DNA of 5,739 nucleotides, from NCBI GenBank assembly GCA_023254645.1, contig JALRLA010000072.1, positions 1 to 5,739 on the forward strand, in the 5' to 3' direction. Origin of the DNA: Bacteroidia bacterium (GTDB lineage Bacteria > Bacteroidota > Bacteroidia > NS11-12g > UBA955). Below, piece by piece: positions 1 to 5,739 of this stretch. A model generated the notes under the pieces. The model was given only the letters and a program-made list of their open reading frames with translations. It ran no database searches and was not told the origin of the DNA. Position 1 is the stretch's first letter. Each line of letters starts with the position of its first letter. The position numbers and the translations under genes were made by a program.

Positions 1-115
1 AAGGGGCGTACAAATGCGCATACGAAGCCATTAGGCTGCTGTCTTGCTGGCTCGCCTGAAGAGGCGAAAGCAAACCCAATAGGGCCATCAGCGCTATGGC
101 AATTCGTTGGTTCAA
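1..115 (-). CDS. Exported protein, N-terminal fragment (possible PorT-like outer-membrane protein)
   Basis: Only the first 38 codons are in the window; the gene runs off the left edge. Read from a TTG at 115-113, the product has a short N-region with one arginine (start MNQR), a hydrophobic stretch of about 15 residues, and a likely signal peptidase I site near LQAS at about residues 20-22, followed by a polar segment (QQDSS). This looks like a Sec signal peptide. The TTG overlaps the ubiE stop codon by two bases, which suggests translational coupling and a shared transcript. An in-frame ATG at 88-86 is the alternative start, but it would remove the positive charge and half of the hydrophobic core. 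From memory, Bacteroidota genomes often place porT (type IX secretion/gliding, outer-membrane beta-barrel) directly after ubiE. The PorT idea is inference from gene order; the visible residues do not prove it. Confidence 0.55.
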   Translation of the reverse strand, partial: MNQRIAIALMALLGLLSPLQASQQDSSLMASYAHLYAP

Positions 116-843
116 GCTTTTTGGCAATCGTACAAGGTGCATATCCCCATGGTCAGGGGTGTATAAGTAACGCTAGAATAGCCCACTTCTTTGGCAATGG
201 CCGAAAATTCTTCCCCTTCAGGAAAGGCTTTCACGCTAGCGGGCAAGTAGGTGTAGGCATTGACGCTGCGCGACAACAAACGGCCCAGAATCGGCAAAAT
301 GTATTTGAAATAGAACCAGTACAAGGCGCTGAACCAGCGGGCTTTGGGCTGAGAAAACTCCAGTACAAACAAGCGGCCACCGGGTTTCAGCACCCGGAAC
401 ATATCGCCCAATCCTTTGGGCAAATCGCCAAAATTTCGCACTCCAAACGATACTGTTATGGCATCGAAACTGGCCTCTTCAAAAGGCAAATTTTCGGCAT
501 CGGCCTGTTGCATAACAATGCGTTCGGCGAAACCTCGATGGCTGATTTTTTGCCGGCCTACTTCCAGCATTCCGGCAGAAATGTCCACTCCGGTCACATG
601 TACACCGGGAATTTTCATCAATTCCAAGGCCAAATCACCGGTACCAGTGGCGACATCCATCACCCGTTGAGCGCCCAAGGCCGCGACCTTTTTGCGCACC
701 TTGGTTCTCCAGGAATAGTCAATTCCAAAAGACAAAGCATGGTTCAAAAAGTCATAGCGTGGGGAAATGGCATCGAACATTTCCTCAACTTGTTGTTTTT
801 TTGAAGACTCGGAACGAGGATCGGGTTTTACGGTCGCAGTCAA
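112..843 (-). CDS. ubiE: Demethylmenaquinone methyltransferase (UbiE/MenG family)
   Basis: This enzyme uses S-adenosylmethionine to C-methylate demethylmenaquinol, the last step of menaquinone synthesis, in the cytoplasm at the membrane face. Menaquinone is the usual quinone in Bacteroidota, so menG is the better functional name. The 243-residue product is normal for the family. Visible motifs: the first UbiE signature YDFLNHALSFGIDYSW at 30-45, the SAM-binding glycine loop DVATGTGDLAL at 63-73, the acidic residue of motif II in GVDIS at 85-89, DAENLPF at 115-121, and the second signature RVLKPGGRLFVLEFS at 150-164. There is no ATG before Met22, and starting there would cut off the conserved KKQQVE segment. 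I chose TTG at 843-841, which gives MTATVKP and lies just downstream of a promoter-like element. A more upstream TTG at 870 is possible but would include that element. The neighbour downstream overlaps the stop. Confidence 0.95.
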   Translation of the reverse strand: MTATVKPDPRSESSKKQQVEEMFDAISPRYDFLNHALSFGIDYSWRTKVRKKVAALGAQRVMDVATGTGDLALELMKIPGVHVTGVDISAGMLEVGRQKISHRGFAERIVMQQADAENLPFEEASFDAITVSFGVRNFGDLPKGLGDMFRVLKPGGRLFVLEFSQPKARWFSALYWFYFKYILPILGRLLSRSVNAYTYLPASVKAFPEGEEFSAIAKEVGYSSVTYTPLTMGICTLYDCQKA

Positions 844-850
844 AGTGCGG

Positions 851-858
851 CAAATATA
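851..858 (-). promoter_or_regulatory. Putative Bacteroidota -7 promoter element for ubiE
   Basis: Read on the minus strand this is TATATTTG, an exact match to the TAnnTTTG -7 consensus of Bacteroidota promoters. It ends 7 bases before the chosen TTG start of ubiE, so transcription would begin only about 3-4 bases upstream of that codon. The nearest TTTG that could serve as the -33 element (888-885) is 26 bases away, longer than the usual 19-21, so the -33 part is weak. The gap is divergent with engB; I see no equally good element facing engB. Confidence 0.4.
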
Positions 859-896
859 CAACAGAAGCAACGCCCGCCTCGAGCCAAACAGCAGCC

Positions 897-1490
897 ATGA
901 GAATTGACAAAGCAGAATTTTTAGGAAGTTGGGAACGCTGCGTGGATATGCCCCACCAGACGCAACCCGAATTTGCCTTCATCGGGCGAAGCAACGTGGG
1001 CAAAAGCTCGCTCATCAACATGCTTTGCGAGCGCAAGGGCTTGGCCAAGACTTCTTCTACCCCAGGCAAAACCCAGACGCTCAACCTGTTTCGCATTAAC
1101 GAAACCTTGCAGATTTGTGACCTTCCCGGCTACGGATACGCGAAAGTGTCCAAAAAAACCCGCGAGAAATTCGGCAAAATGATCGGATTCTACTTGAAAG
1201 AGCGGCCCAACTTGTATTGCCTTTTTGTTCTGCTCGATTTGCGCTTGCCCCCTCAAAAAATCGACCTCGACTTCATAGCCGACTGCGGCGAAAACCAAAT
1301 ACCCATGGTCTTAGTAGGCACCAAGGCCGACAAGCTCAAGGCCGCTGAATTGGAACAAAACGTCGAAGGCTTGAAAACCGCCTTGCTCGAAATGTGGGAA
1401 GAAATCCCCCCGCTGATCATTAGCTCATCAGAAGACAAACGGGGCCGAGACGAGGTCTGGCAAACGGTCCAAGAAGCCATGAATTCCTAA
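897..1490 (+). CDS. engB: Ribosome biogenesis GTP-binding protein EngB/YsxC (YihA)
   Basis: EngB is a small cytoplasmic TRAFAC-class GTPase needed for assembly of the large ribosomal subunit, and is essential in many bacteria. The 197-residue product has the family length and all G motifs in order: G1 GRSNVGKSS at 30-38, the switch I/G2 segment KTSSTPGKT at 51-59, G3 DLPGYGYA at 75-82, G4 TKAD at 142-145, and G5 SSSEDKRG at 176-183. The ATG at 897 gives the usual short N-terminus before the G1 loop. The frame stays open back to 759, but that stretch lies opposite ubiE and the added residues do not resemble the family. The gene diverges from ubiE with a gap of about 53 bases and is followed after 24 bases by the peroxidase gene on the same strand. 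No Shine-Dalgarno sequence is seen, as expected for this phylum. Confidence 0.96.
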   Translation: MRIDKAEFLGSWERCVDMPHQTQPEFAFIGRSNVGKSSLINMLCERKGLAKTSSTPGKTQTLNLFRINETLQICDLPGYGYAKVSKKTREKFGKMIGFYLKERPNLYCLFVLLDLRLPPQKIDLDFIADCGENQIPMVLVGTKADKLKAAELEQNVEGLKTALLEMWEEIPPLIISSSEDKRGRDEVWQTVQEAMNS

Positions 1491-1514
1491 AAATCTGGGG
1501 CCTTCATTAAACCT

Positions 1515-2726
1515 ATGACCCCTACCTTGCGTCATAGAATTATGAGATTGGCACTGACGACCCTACTGGGAATGGCTCTTTTTTTGGGAGCATGCAAACG
1601 AAAAGAAGATCCCAGCGGGTTTTCACACGCAGCTATCGACAAAACCTTTCAAGGCAAAATCGACATCAACAACCCTGAGAATTACGCCATGCAGGTGGTT
1701 CCCACCTACATCACCAAAGACAATGGCATGGCCAACCCCATCAGCGATCGCAAAGCCACCATTGGCCGGGTATTGTTCTACGACAAATTGCTTTCTGCCG
1801 ACGGCAAGACAGCCTGTGCCTCTTGCCATTTGCAAGCCTTTGCCTTTGGCGATACCGCCTCTCAGAGCCGAGGCTCAAACGGACTCACGGGTCGCCACAG
1901 CATGCGCTTGGTCAACGCTCGCTTCGCTCGCGAAAACAAATTCTTTTGGAACGAACGGGCCGCCAGTTTGGAGCAGCAAACCTCCATGCCCATTCAGGAC
2001 CACACCGAAATGGGATACAGCGGCGAAAACGGCGATCCTGGCATAGGGGTCTTGATCGACAAGATCAAAGGCACCGACTACTACCAAGAATTATTCGCTT
2101 GGGCTTACGGCAGCGACGACTTGAGCTTTGTGGGTGAAGCCACCTTGCAAGAATGCTTGGCCCAGTTCGTGCGCAGCATTCAATCGTTCGACAGCAAATA
2201 CGACAAAGGCCGAGCCATGGCTCCCAATGACGGCGCCCCTTTCCAGAATTTTACGGCCTCTGAAAATGCCGGCAAACAGTTGTTTTTGGCTCCCCCCACT
2301 TTTGACGCCACTGGGAACCGCATCTCGGGCGGTTTAGGTTGCGGCGGATGCCACCAAGCCCCCGAATTCGACATTGACCCCAACAGCCGAAACAACGGCA
2401 TTGTGGGCAACCTGAGCAACCCCGCTGTATTGGATTTGGGCAATACCCGCTCTCCCTCTTTGCGGGATTTGATGAACCCCGATGGCCAGTTGAATGGACC
2501 CTTCATGCACTCAGCGAATTTCGCCACCTTGGCCAATGTGATTGGGCATTACAACAACATTTTGATTCGCCCCGGAAACACGACCATTGACCCGCGTTTG
2601 ACCCCAAACGGCAACCCTCAGCGTTTGAACATCAGCACCACCGAGCGCAGCGACTTGATCGCCTTCTTGAGCACACTGAACGGCACGGCTTTGTACAGCG
2701 CCGCCAAGTGGAGCAACCCGTTTTAA
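1515..2726 (+). CDS. Di-heme cytochrome c peroxidase / MauG-superfamily lipoprotein
   Basis: The protein should reduce hydrogen peroxide with electrons from a c-type donor, or carry out a related MauG-type oxidation, outside the inner membrane. It has 403 residues. A basic N-terminus and hydrophobic core end in a lipobox LGAC with Cys27 as the lipid anchor. Two c-type heme motifs follow: CASCH at 101-105 and CGGCH at 276-280. Family hallmarks are IGRVLFYDKLLS at 83-94, Trp145 in FFWNERAA (40 residues after His105, matching the Trp between the hemes), Glu165 in DHTEMG (60 after His105, matching the catalytic Glu), and the C-terminal SPSLRDLM...FATL...HYN block at 313-347. No methionine follows Met331; Tyr346 may take the place of the distal ligand of heme 2. 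Start: ATG 1515 gives a 26-residue signal; ATG 1542 (Met10) is also plausible. The true substrate is unknown. It may be read through from engB. Confidence 0.9.
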   Translation: MTPTLRHRIMRLALTTLLGMALFLGACKRKEDPSGFSHAAIDKTFQGKIDINNPENYAMQVVPTYITKDNGMANPISDRKATIGRVLFYDKLLSADGKTACASCHLQAFAFGDTASQSRGSNGLTGRHSMRLVNARFARENKFFWNERAASLEQQTSMPIQDHTEMGYSGENGDPGIGVLIDKIKGTDYYQELFAWAYGSDDLSFVGEATLQECLAQFVRSIQSFDSKYDKGRAMAPNDGAPFQNFTASENAGKQLFLAPPTFDATGNRISGGLGCGGCHQAPEFDIDPNSRNNGIVGNLSNPAVLDLGNTRSPSLRDLMNPDGQLNGPFMHSANFATLANVIGHYNNILIRPGNTTIDPRLTPNGNPQRLNISTTERSDLIAFLSTLNGTALYSAAKWSNPF

Positions 2727-2733
2727 GGGGCTG

Positions 2734-2752
2734 TCGGCTATTGATTAGCCGA
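2734..2752. terminator. Short hairpin between convergent genes, possible bidirectional terminator
   Basis: A perfect 7-bp inverted repeat, TCGGCTA (2734-2740) and TAGCCGA (2746-2752), flanks a 5-base loop. It lies between the convergent stops of the peroxidase gene and hutH; the right arm covers the hutH stop codon and its last codons. Position favours a terminator for both transcripts, but neither strand has the run of T residues of a classical intrinsic terminator after the stem. It could instead be a 3'-end protecting structure or chance. Confidence 0.4.
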
Positions 2753-4226
2753 ACAAATAGGAACGAGAGAGTTCGATCAAGGTTTCCATGGGAATGTCTT
2801 GGTGCGTACCTGGCATGAGCGCTTCAAATTCGGCCCATTTGGCTTCCAATTCCGGATTCGTTTGATCGGCCAATCCCTGCGATTGATTATAAGCCTTGCG
2901 CTGACCCATGGCTTTGCATGCGGTCAGCCATTCAATGGCTAAGACCCGCTCGACATTATCTACCACTCGCAGCAACTTGGTAGCCGCATTGGCTCCCATG
3001 CTCACGTGGTCTTCTTGCCCGTTTGAACTCACGATTGAATCAACTGAGGCGGGTGTGCACAACTGCTTGTTTTGGCTCACCAACGCAGCCGCACTGTACT
3101 GGGCAATCATGTAACCTGAATCCAAACCAGGATCATCGGCCAAATAGGGCTTCAATCCGCGTTGGCCCCCAATGAGCAAATAGGTTCTGCGCTCTGAAAT
3201 GTTCGCCCATTCGGCCAAGGCCATGGCCGCATAGTCCAGCGTCAAGGCCAGCGGTTGGCCATGAAAATTCCCTCCGCTCAAGACCCGGTTTTCTTCCTCA
3301 AACACGTTGGGGTTGTCGGTCACCGCATTCAGTTCGGTTTCCCATACCGAGAAACAATGGTTCAAGGCATCCCAACTGGCGCCGTGTACCTGCGGTATGC
3401 AGCGAAAACTATAGGGGTCTTGCACCTGCTTCTTGGGCAAGGCCGCCATGGGCGATTGAGCCAGCAATTCCCGCATTTGCTGGGCCACGTGCACCTGCCC
3501 ATGATGGGGGCGAATGCGGTGCAAGGGCGCTTCAAAGGGTTCAGGACGGCAATCAAAGGCGTCGGCACTCAAGGCCGCAATCAGCGGCAGCTGAGCCCCC
3601 ATTCGTTCGATGCGCTTATGGGTCAAAACCGCATGGCTCAACATGAACTGGGTTCCGTTGATCAAGGCCAAGGCTTCTTTGGGCATCAGCAACAAAGGCT
3701 CCCAAGCGTTTGATTGCAACCATTCAGCGCCTGACATCCATTTTCCATCAGCCGTTTCCAATTGGCCTTCACCAATCAAGGGCAACACCATTTGGGCCAA
3801 GGGCGCCAAATCGCCAGAAGCCCCCAAAGAGCCTTGCTGGGTCACTCGGGGCAAACAATCTTGGTTCAACATGGCGGCCAAACGCTCAAACACGATGGGG
3901 CGCAAGGCCGAATAGCCTTGAGACATGTTTTGAAGTTTGAGGTAAACCATCAAGCGGCGCAAATCACGGCTCAATACCTCACCGGTACCCGCTGCATGGG
4001 TGATGAGCAAATTGCGCTGCAATTCCGATAATTGATCATCGGGTACTCGTACGTTTTGCAGCGAACCAAACCCGGTATTCACGCCATACACAGGCGCTTC
4101 AGCCGCCTCCAAATAGCGCTTTAAAAAATCGACGCTGTCTTGCATGCGCTGGCGCACATCAGCACTCAATTCAATGGCTTCCTGGCTTTGAACCCAAGCC
4201 TGATTCAAATTCAATGGTTTAGACAC
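2745..4226 (-). CDS. hutH: Histidine ammonia-lyase
   Basis: HutH removes ammonia from L-histidine to give trans-urocanate, the first step of histidine breakdown, in the cytoplasm as a homotetramer. The 493-residue product is of usual size. Ala136-Ser137-Gly138 in GSLGASGDLAPLA form the self-made MIO electrophile. Residues matching the Pseudomonas putida active site are present: Tyr47, His77, Asn190 in INGTQ, Gln269/Tyr272/Arg275 in QDPYSFR, Phe321 in GGNFHG, and Glu405 in GQEDHVSMG. Glu405 and the Thr76-His77 pair favour histidine over phenylalanine or tyrosine as substrate. The start is GTG at 4226-4224: an in-frame TGA lies just upstream and an AAAGGAG sits 6 bases before the GTG. The gene overlaps the hisS stop by 8 bases, so it is probably translationally coupled to hisS. 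No hutU, hutI or hutG is in view, so the rest of the pathway must lie elsewhere or be absent. Confidence 0.95.
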   Translation of the reverse strand: MSKPLNLNQAWVQSQEAIELSADVRQRMQDSVDFLKRYLEAAEAPVYGVNTGFGSLQNVRVPDDQLSELQRNLLITHAAGTGEVLSRDLRRLMVYLKLQNMSQGYSALRPIVFERLAAMLNQDCLPRVTQQGSLGASGDLAPLAQMVLPLIGEGQLETADGKWMSGAEWLQSNAWEPLLLMPKEALALINGTQFMLSHAVLTHKRIERMGAQLPLIAALSADAFDCRPEPFEAPLHRIRPHHGQVHVAQQMRELLAQSPMAALPKKQVQDPYSFRCIPQVHGASWDALNHCFSVWETELNAVTDNPNVFEEENRVLSGGNFHGQPLALTLDYAAMALAEWANISERRTYLLIGGQRGLKPYLADDPGLDSGYMIAQYSAAALVSQNKQLCTPASVDSIVSSNGQEDHVSMGANAATKLLRVVDNVERVLAIEWLTACKAMGQRKAYNQSQGLADQTNPELEAKWAEFEALMPGTHQDIPMETLIELSRSYLFG

Positions 4227-5637
4227 CCAAAACTCCTTTCACCTGTTCGGTCAATTGCTGCATTCCTATTTTTTCTTGTTGGCCCGTTTGCAAATTTTTC
4301 AGCATGATGCATTGCTCGGCTCTTTCTTGGTCTCCAATGATGCCGACCAAAGCATAGCCCCGGTTATTGGCATAATCCAGCTGCTTTTTCAATTTGGCCG
4401 CTGACGGATAAACTTCTGAAGGAATGCCCGCTGCACGCAAATCGCGAGAAGCCTGAGTGGCCAGGGCAAACGATTCTTCATCCATCGGGCAAAGCAATAC
4501 CCCTGCAATGGCTTGGCTATCTTCGGCGAACAGGCCAGCCGCCTCCATGGTATCGTAGATGCGATCCAAGCCAAAACTCACCCCTACTCCGGGCACATCG
4601 GCCAGGCCAAAGGCTCCGGTCAGGTTGTCGTATCGACCGCCACCACCAATGCTTCCCAAACGAAAGTCAGCCGGCAGTCGCGCATCGTCAGCGCTCACTT
4701 CAAACACCGCACCGGTATAATAGCTCAGGCCGCGGGCCAGGGTCAAATCGAGCACAACCGAAGCTTGGTCGGGCAACAAGGACTTGAGCAGTTTCAAGTC
4801 GTGAATGGCTTTTTCACAAGCCGTCTTGCCCTGCTCGACCGACTGCGCATTGGCGTCTTCGACCTCGTATATCTTGCGGTCTTCAAAGGCCTCCAATTTG
4901 GCTTCAAAGCTGTCCAGATCTTGGGCCTCGCACAACCATTCCCAAACGGGAACAGCATGACCCATTTCCCGATTGATCAAATCTTGGCTCACGCCATCTC
5001 GCCCAATTTTATCAGCCTTGTCAATCGAGATCATGAATTCGTTCCAAGCCGACTTGGAGCCCAAGGCAGGAAGCAAGGCATCCAATAATCCGCGGTGATT
5101 GATGCGCACTTGAACACCCAATCCCAGTTTGGCAAAGCTCTCCAAATACATCTCCACCAACTCGGCTTCGCAGAGCACAGAATCAGCGCCTACTATATCA
5201 ATGTCGCACTGCCAAAACTCACGGTAGCGACCTTTTTGGGGGCGATCGGCCCGCCAAACCGGCTGCATTTGGTAACGCTTAAACGGGAAGGTCAACTGCC
5301 CGCGGTTCATGACCACAAATCGAGCCAGGGGTACCGTCAAGTCGTAACGAAGACCCCGGTCAGAAATATGAGAAGACAAAGCCTTTGAATCGCCGCGCAA
5401 TTCTTCCGGGGCCTTGCCCATGAAGTCGCCTGAATTCAAAATGCGAAACAGCAACTGGTCGCCTTCATCCCCGTATTTACCCTGAAGGGTTTTGAGGTTT
5501 TCCAAGGCCGGGGTTTCAATGGGATCGAATCCGTGCGAGAGAAAAACCTGCTCCAACACGCGCATGATGGCCTGACGGCGCTTGAGCACCTGAGGCGCAA
5601 AATCACGGGTTCCAGAGGGCAGTGAAGGCTTTTGCAT
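4219..5637 (-). CDS. hisS: Histidine--tRNA ligase (HisRS)
   Basis: HisRS is a class II aminoacyl-tRNA synthetase that activates histidine with ATP and loads it onto tRNA-His; it acts as a cytoplasmic dimer. The 472-residue product is in the family range. Visible parts: motif 1 region around GFDPIETPALE at 36-46, the DLTVPLARF loop at 99-107, motif 2 with Arg129 and DRPQKGRYREF at 131-141, the HisRS-specific histidine motifs ARGLSYYTGAVFE at 301-313 (Arg302 is the catalytic arginine) and GGGGRYDNL at 331-339, motif 3 GVGVSFGLDRI at 350-360, and a C-terminal anticodon-binding domain from about 375. ATG at 5637-5635 gives MQKPSLPSGTRDF, where the family normally begins. The frame is open up to 5697, but the extra 20 residues are not family-like and contain the promoter-like element. 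It is the first gene of a pair with hutH and diverges from a gene at the right edge. Confidence 0.96.
   Translation of the reverse strand: MQKPSLPSGTRDFAPQVLKRRQAIMRVLEQVFLSHGFDPIETPALENLKTLQGKYGDEGDQLLFRILNSGDFMGKAPEELRGDSKALSSHISDRGLRYDLTVPLARFVVMNRGQLTFPFKRYQMQPVWRADRPQKGRYREFWQCDIDIVGADSVLCEAELVEMYLESFAKLGLGVQVRINHRGLLDALLPALGSKSAWNEFMISIDKADKIGRDGVSQDLINREMGHAVPVWEWLCEAQDLDSFEAKLEAFEDRKIYEVEDANAQSVEQGKTACEKAIHDLKLLKSLLPDQASVVLDLTLARGLSYYTGAVFEVSADDARLPADFRLGSIGGGGRYDNLTGAFGLADVPGVGVSFGLDRIYDTMEAAGLFAEDSQAIAGVLLCPMDEESFALATQASRDLRAAGIPSEVYPSAAKLKKQLDYANNRGYALVGIIGDQERAEQCIMLKNLQTGQQEKIGMQQLTEQVKGVLGV
4233..4239 (-). promoter_or_regulatory. Shine-Dalgarno sequence of hutH inside hisS
   Basis: On the minus strand this reads AAAGGAG, followed by a 6-base spacer and the hutH GTG start. 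It encodes part of the VKGV segment near the end of HisRS. It settles the hutH start, since a stop codon in the hutH frame lies immediately upstream. Strong Shine-Dalgarno sites are uncommon in Bacteroidota; no other gene in this window has one, so here it probably supports reinitiation after hisS. Confidence 0.65.
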
Positions 5638-5641
5638 CTGA

Positions 5642-5649
5642 CAAAAATA
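5642..5649 (-). promoter_or_regulatory. Putative Bacteroidota -7 promoter element for hisS
   Basis: On the minus strand this is TATTTTTG, an exact match to TAnnTTTG. Only four bases separate it from the hisS ATG, so the transcript would start at or next to the start codon. The closest TTG that might be a -33 element (5677-5675) is 25 bases upstream, longer than typical, so the call rests on the -7 match and position alone. Confidence 0.4.
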
Positions 5650-5723
5650 ACCCCAAACCCGTATGTGAGAGAGCCAATTTGGCACGACCTTTGACAAATC
5701 GAGTGCAAATTCAACTCCCGCAC

Positions 5724-5739
5724 ATGAAAAAAATCGTAC
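5724..5739 (+). CDS. Start of an unidentified divergent gene (five codons visible)
   Basis: An ATG at 5724 opens a frame reading MKKIV before the window ends. A lysine-rich start of this kind is common for both cytoplasmic and exported Bacteroidota proteins, so nothing can be said about function. Its position, 86 bases from the hisS start and facing away, is that of a divergent neighbour. Five codons cannot prove a gene; the call rests on layout and the typical N-terminus. Confidence 0.4.

Noticed and set aside
121..804. 227-residue open frame on the plus strand opposite ubiE
   Set aside because: It is fully antisense to a clearly conserved methyltransferase and the product has no recognisable domain; it is a by-product of codon bias.
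759..896. Upstream extension of engB by 46 codons
   Set aside because: The added residues lie opposite ubiE and its promoter gap and do not resemble EngB N-termini; ATG 897 gives the normal family length.
785..1096. 103-residue minus-strand frame spanning the ubiE-engB gap
   Set aside because: It overlaps two conserved genes in other frames and has no recognisable features.
1912..1935. Short internal direct repeat of CGCTCG in the peroxidase gene
   Set aside because: It falls in frame in the conserved NARFARE segment and is explained by Ala and Arg codons.
3255..3713. 152-residue plus-strand frame opposite hutH
   Set aside because: Antisense to conserved HutH sequence; no start context or domain support.
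2745..4226. Frequent AAGGCC / GGCCAAG words suggesting a dispersed repeat or uptake-type motif
   Set aside because: They coincide with common Ala-Leu (GCC TTG) and Ala-Lys codon pairs in frame in the genes, so codon preference explains them.
2745..4226. Phenylalanine or tyrosine ammonia-lyase, or MIO aminomutase, instead of HutH
   Set aside because: Glu405 and the Thr76-His77 pair match histidine lyases, and every other active-site residue checked is the HutH one.
4513..5088. 191-residue plus-strand frame opposite hisS
   Set aside because: Antisense to the HisRS catalytic core, with no family resemblance.
5638..5697. 20-codon upstream extension of hisS
   Set aside because: The conserved HisRS start MQKPSLPSGTRDF begins at 5637, and the extension contains the TATTTTTG promoter element.

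Overview
The window reads as a stretch of chromosome from a member of the Bacteroidota with roughly even base composition. The pointers are: a menaquinone methyltransferase gene (ubiE/menG) next to a signal-peptide gene, in the order I recall for ubiE and porT in this phylum; the short TAnnTTTG promoter element typical of the phylum just upstream of two genes; almost no Shine-Dalgarno sequences; a lipoprotein with a Bacteroidota-like surface-export motif; and HutH and HisRS proteins that resemble Bacteroidota versions. This is a judgement from recalled sequence patterns, not from a database search.

Left third (1-1490): a partial minus-strand gene for an exported protein is cut by the left edge. 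It starts with TTG and overlaps the stop of ubiE/menG (112-843, minus), so the two look co-transcribed. Diverging from ubiE across a 53-base gap is engB/ysxC (897-1490, plus), a ribosome-assembly GTPase.

Middle (1515-2752): 24 bases after engB, on the same strand, lies a lipoprotein of the di-heme cytochrome c peroxidase/MauG superfamily (1515-2726). It converges on hutH, with only 18 bases between the stop codons. A 7-bp hairpin in that junction runs into the end of hutH.

Right half (2745-5739): hisS (histidyl-tRNA synthetase, 4219-5637) and hutH (histidine ammonia-lyase, 2745-4226) form a minus-strand pair that overlaps by 8 bases. hutH starts with GTG behind a strong Shine-Dalgarno sequence lying inside the end of hisS. 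The enzyme that loads histidine onto tRNA and the enzyme that destroys free histidine would thus share one transcript. At the right edge a plus-strand gene appears to begin (ATG at 5724), diverging from hisS.

All long genes are intact and show their family catalytic residues. I see no mobile elements, tRNA or rRNA genes, CRISPR arrays or long repeats, and no clearly new multi-gene system. The points most worth checking are the hisS-hutH coupling, the probable short or leaderless 5' ends of hisS and ubiE, and the predicted surface location and heme ligation of the peroxidase.
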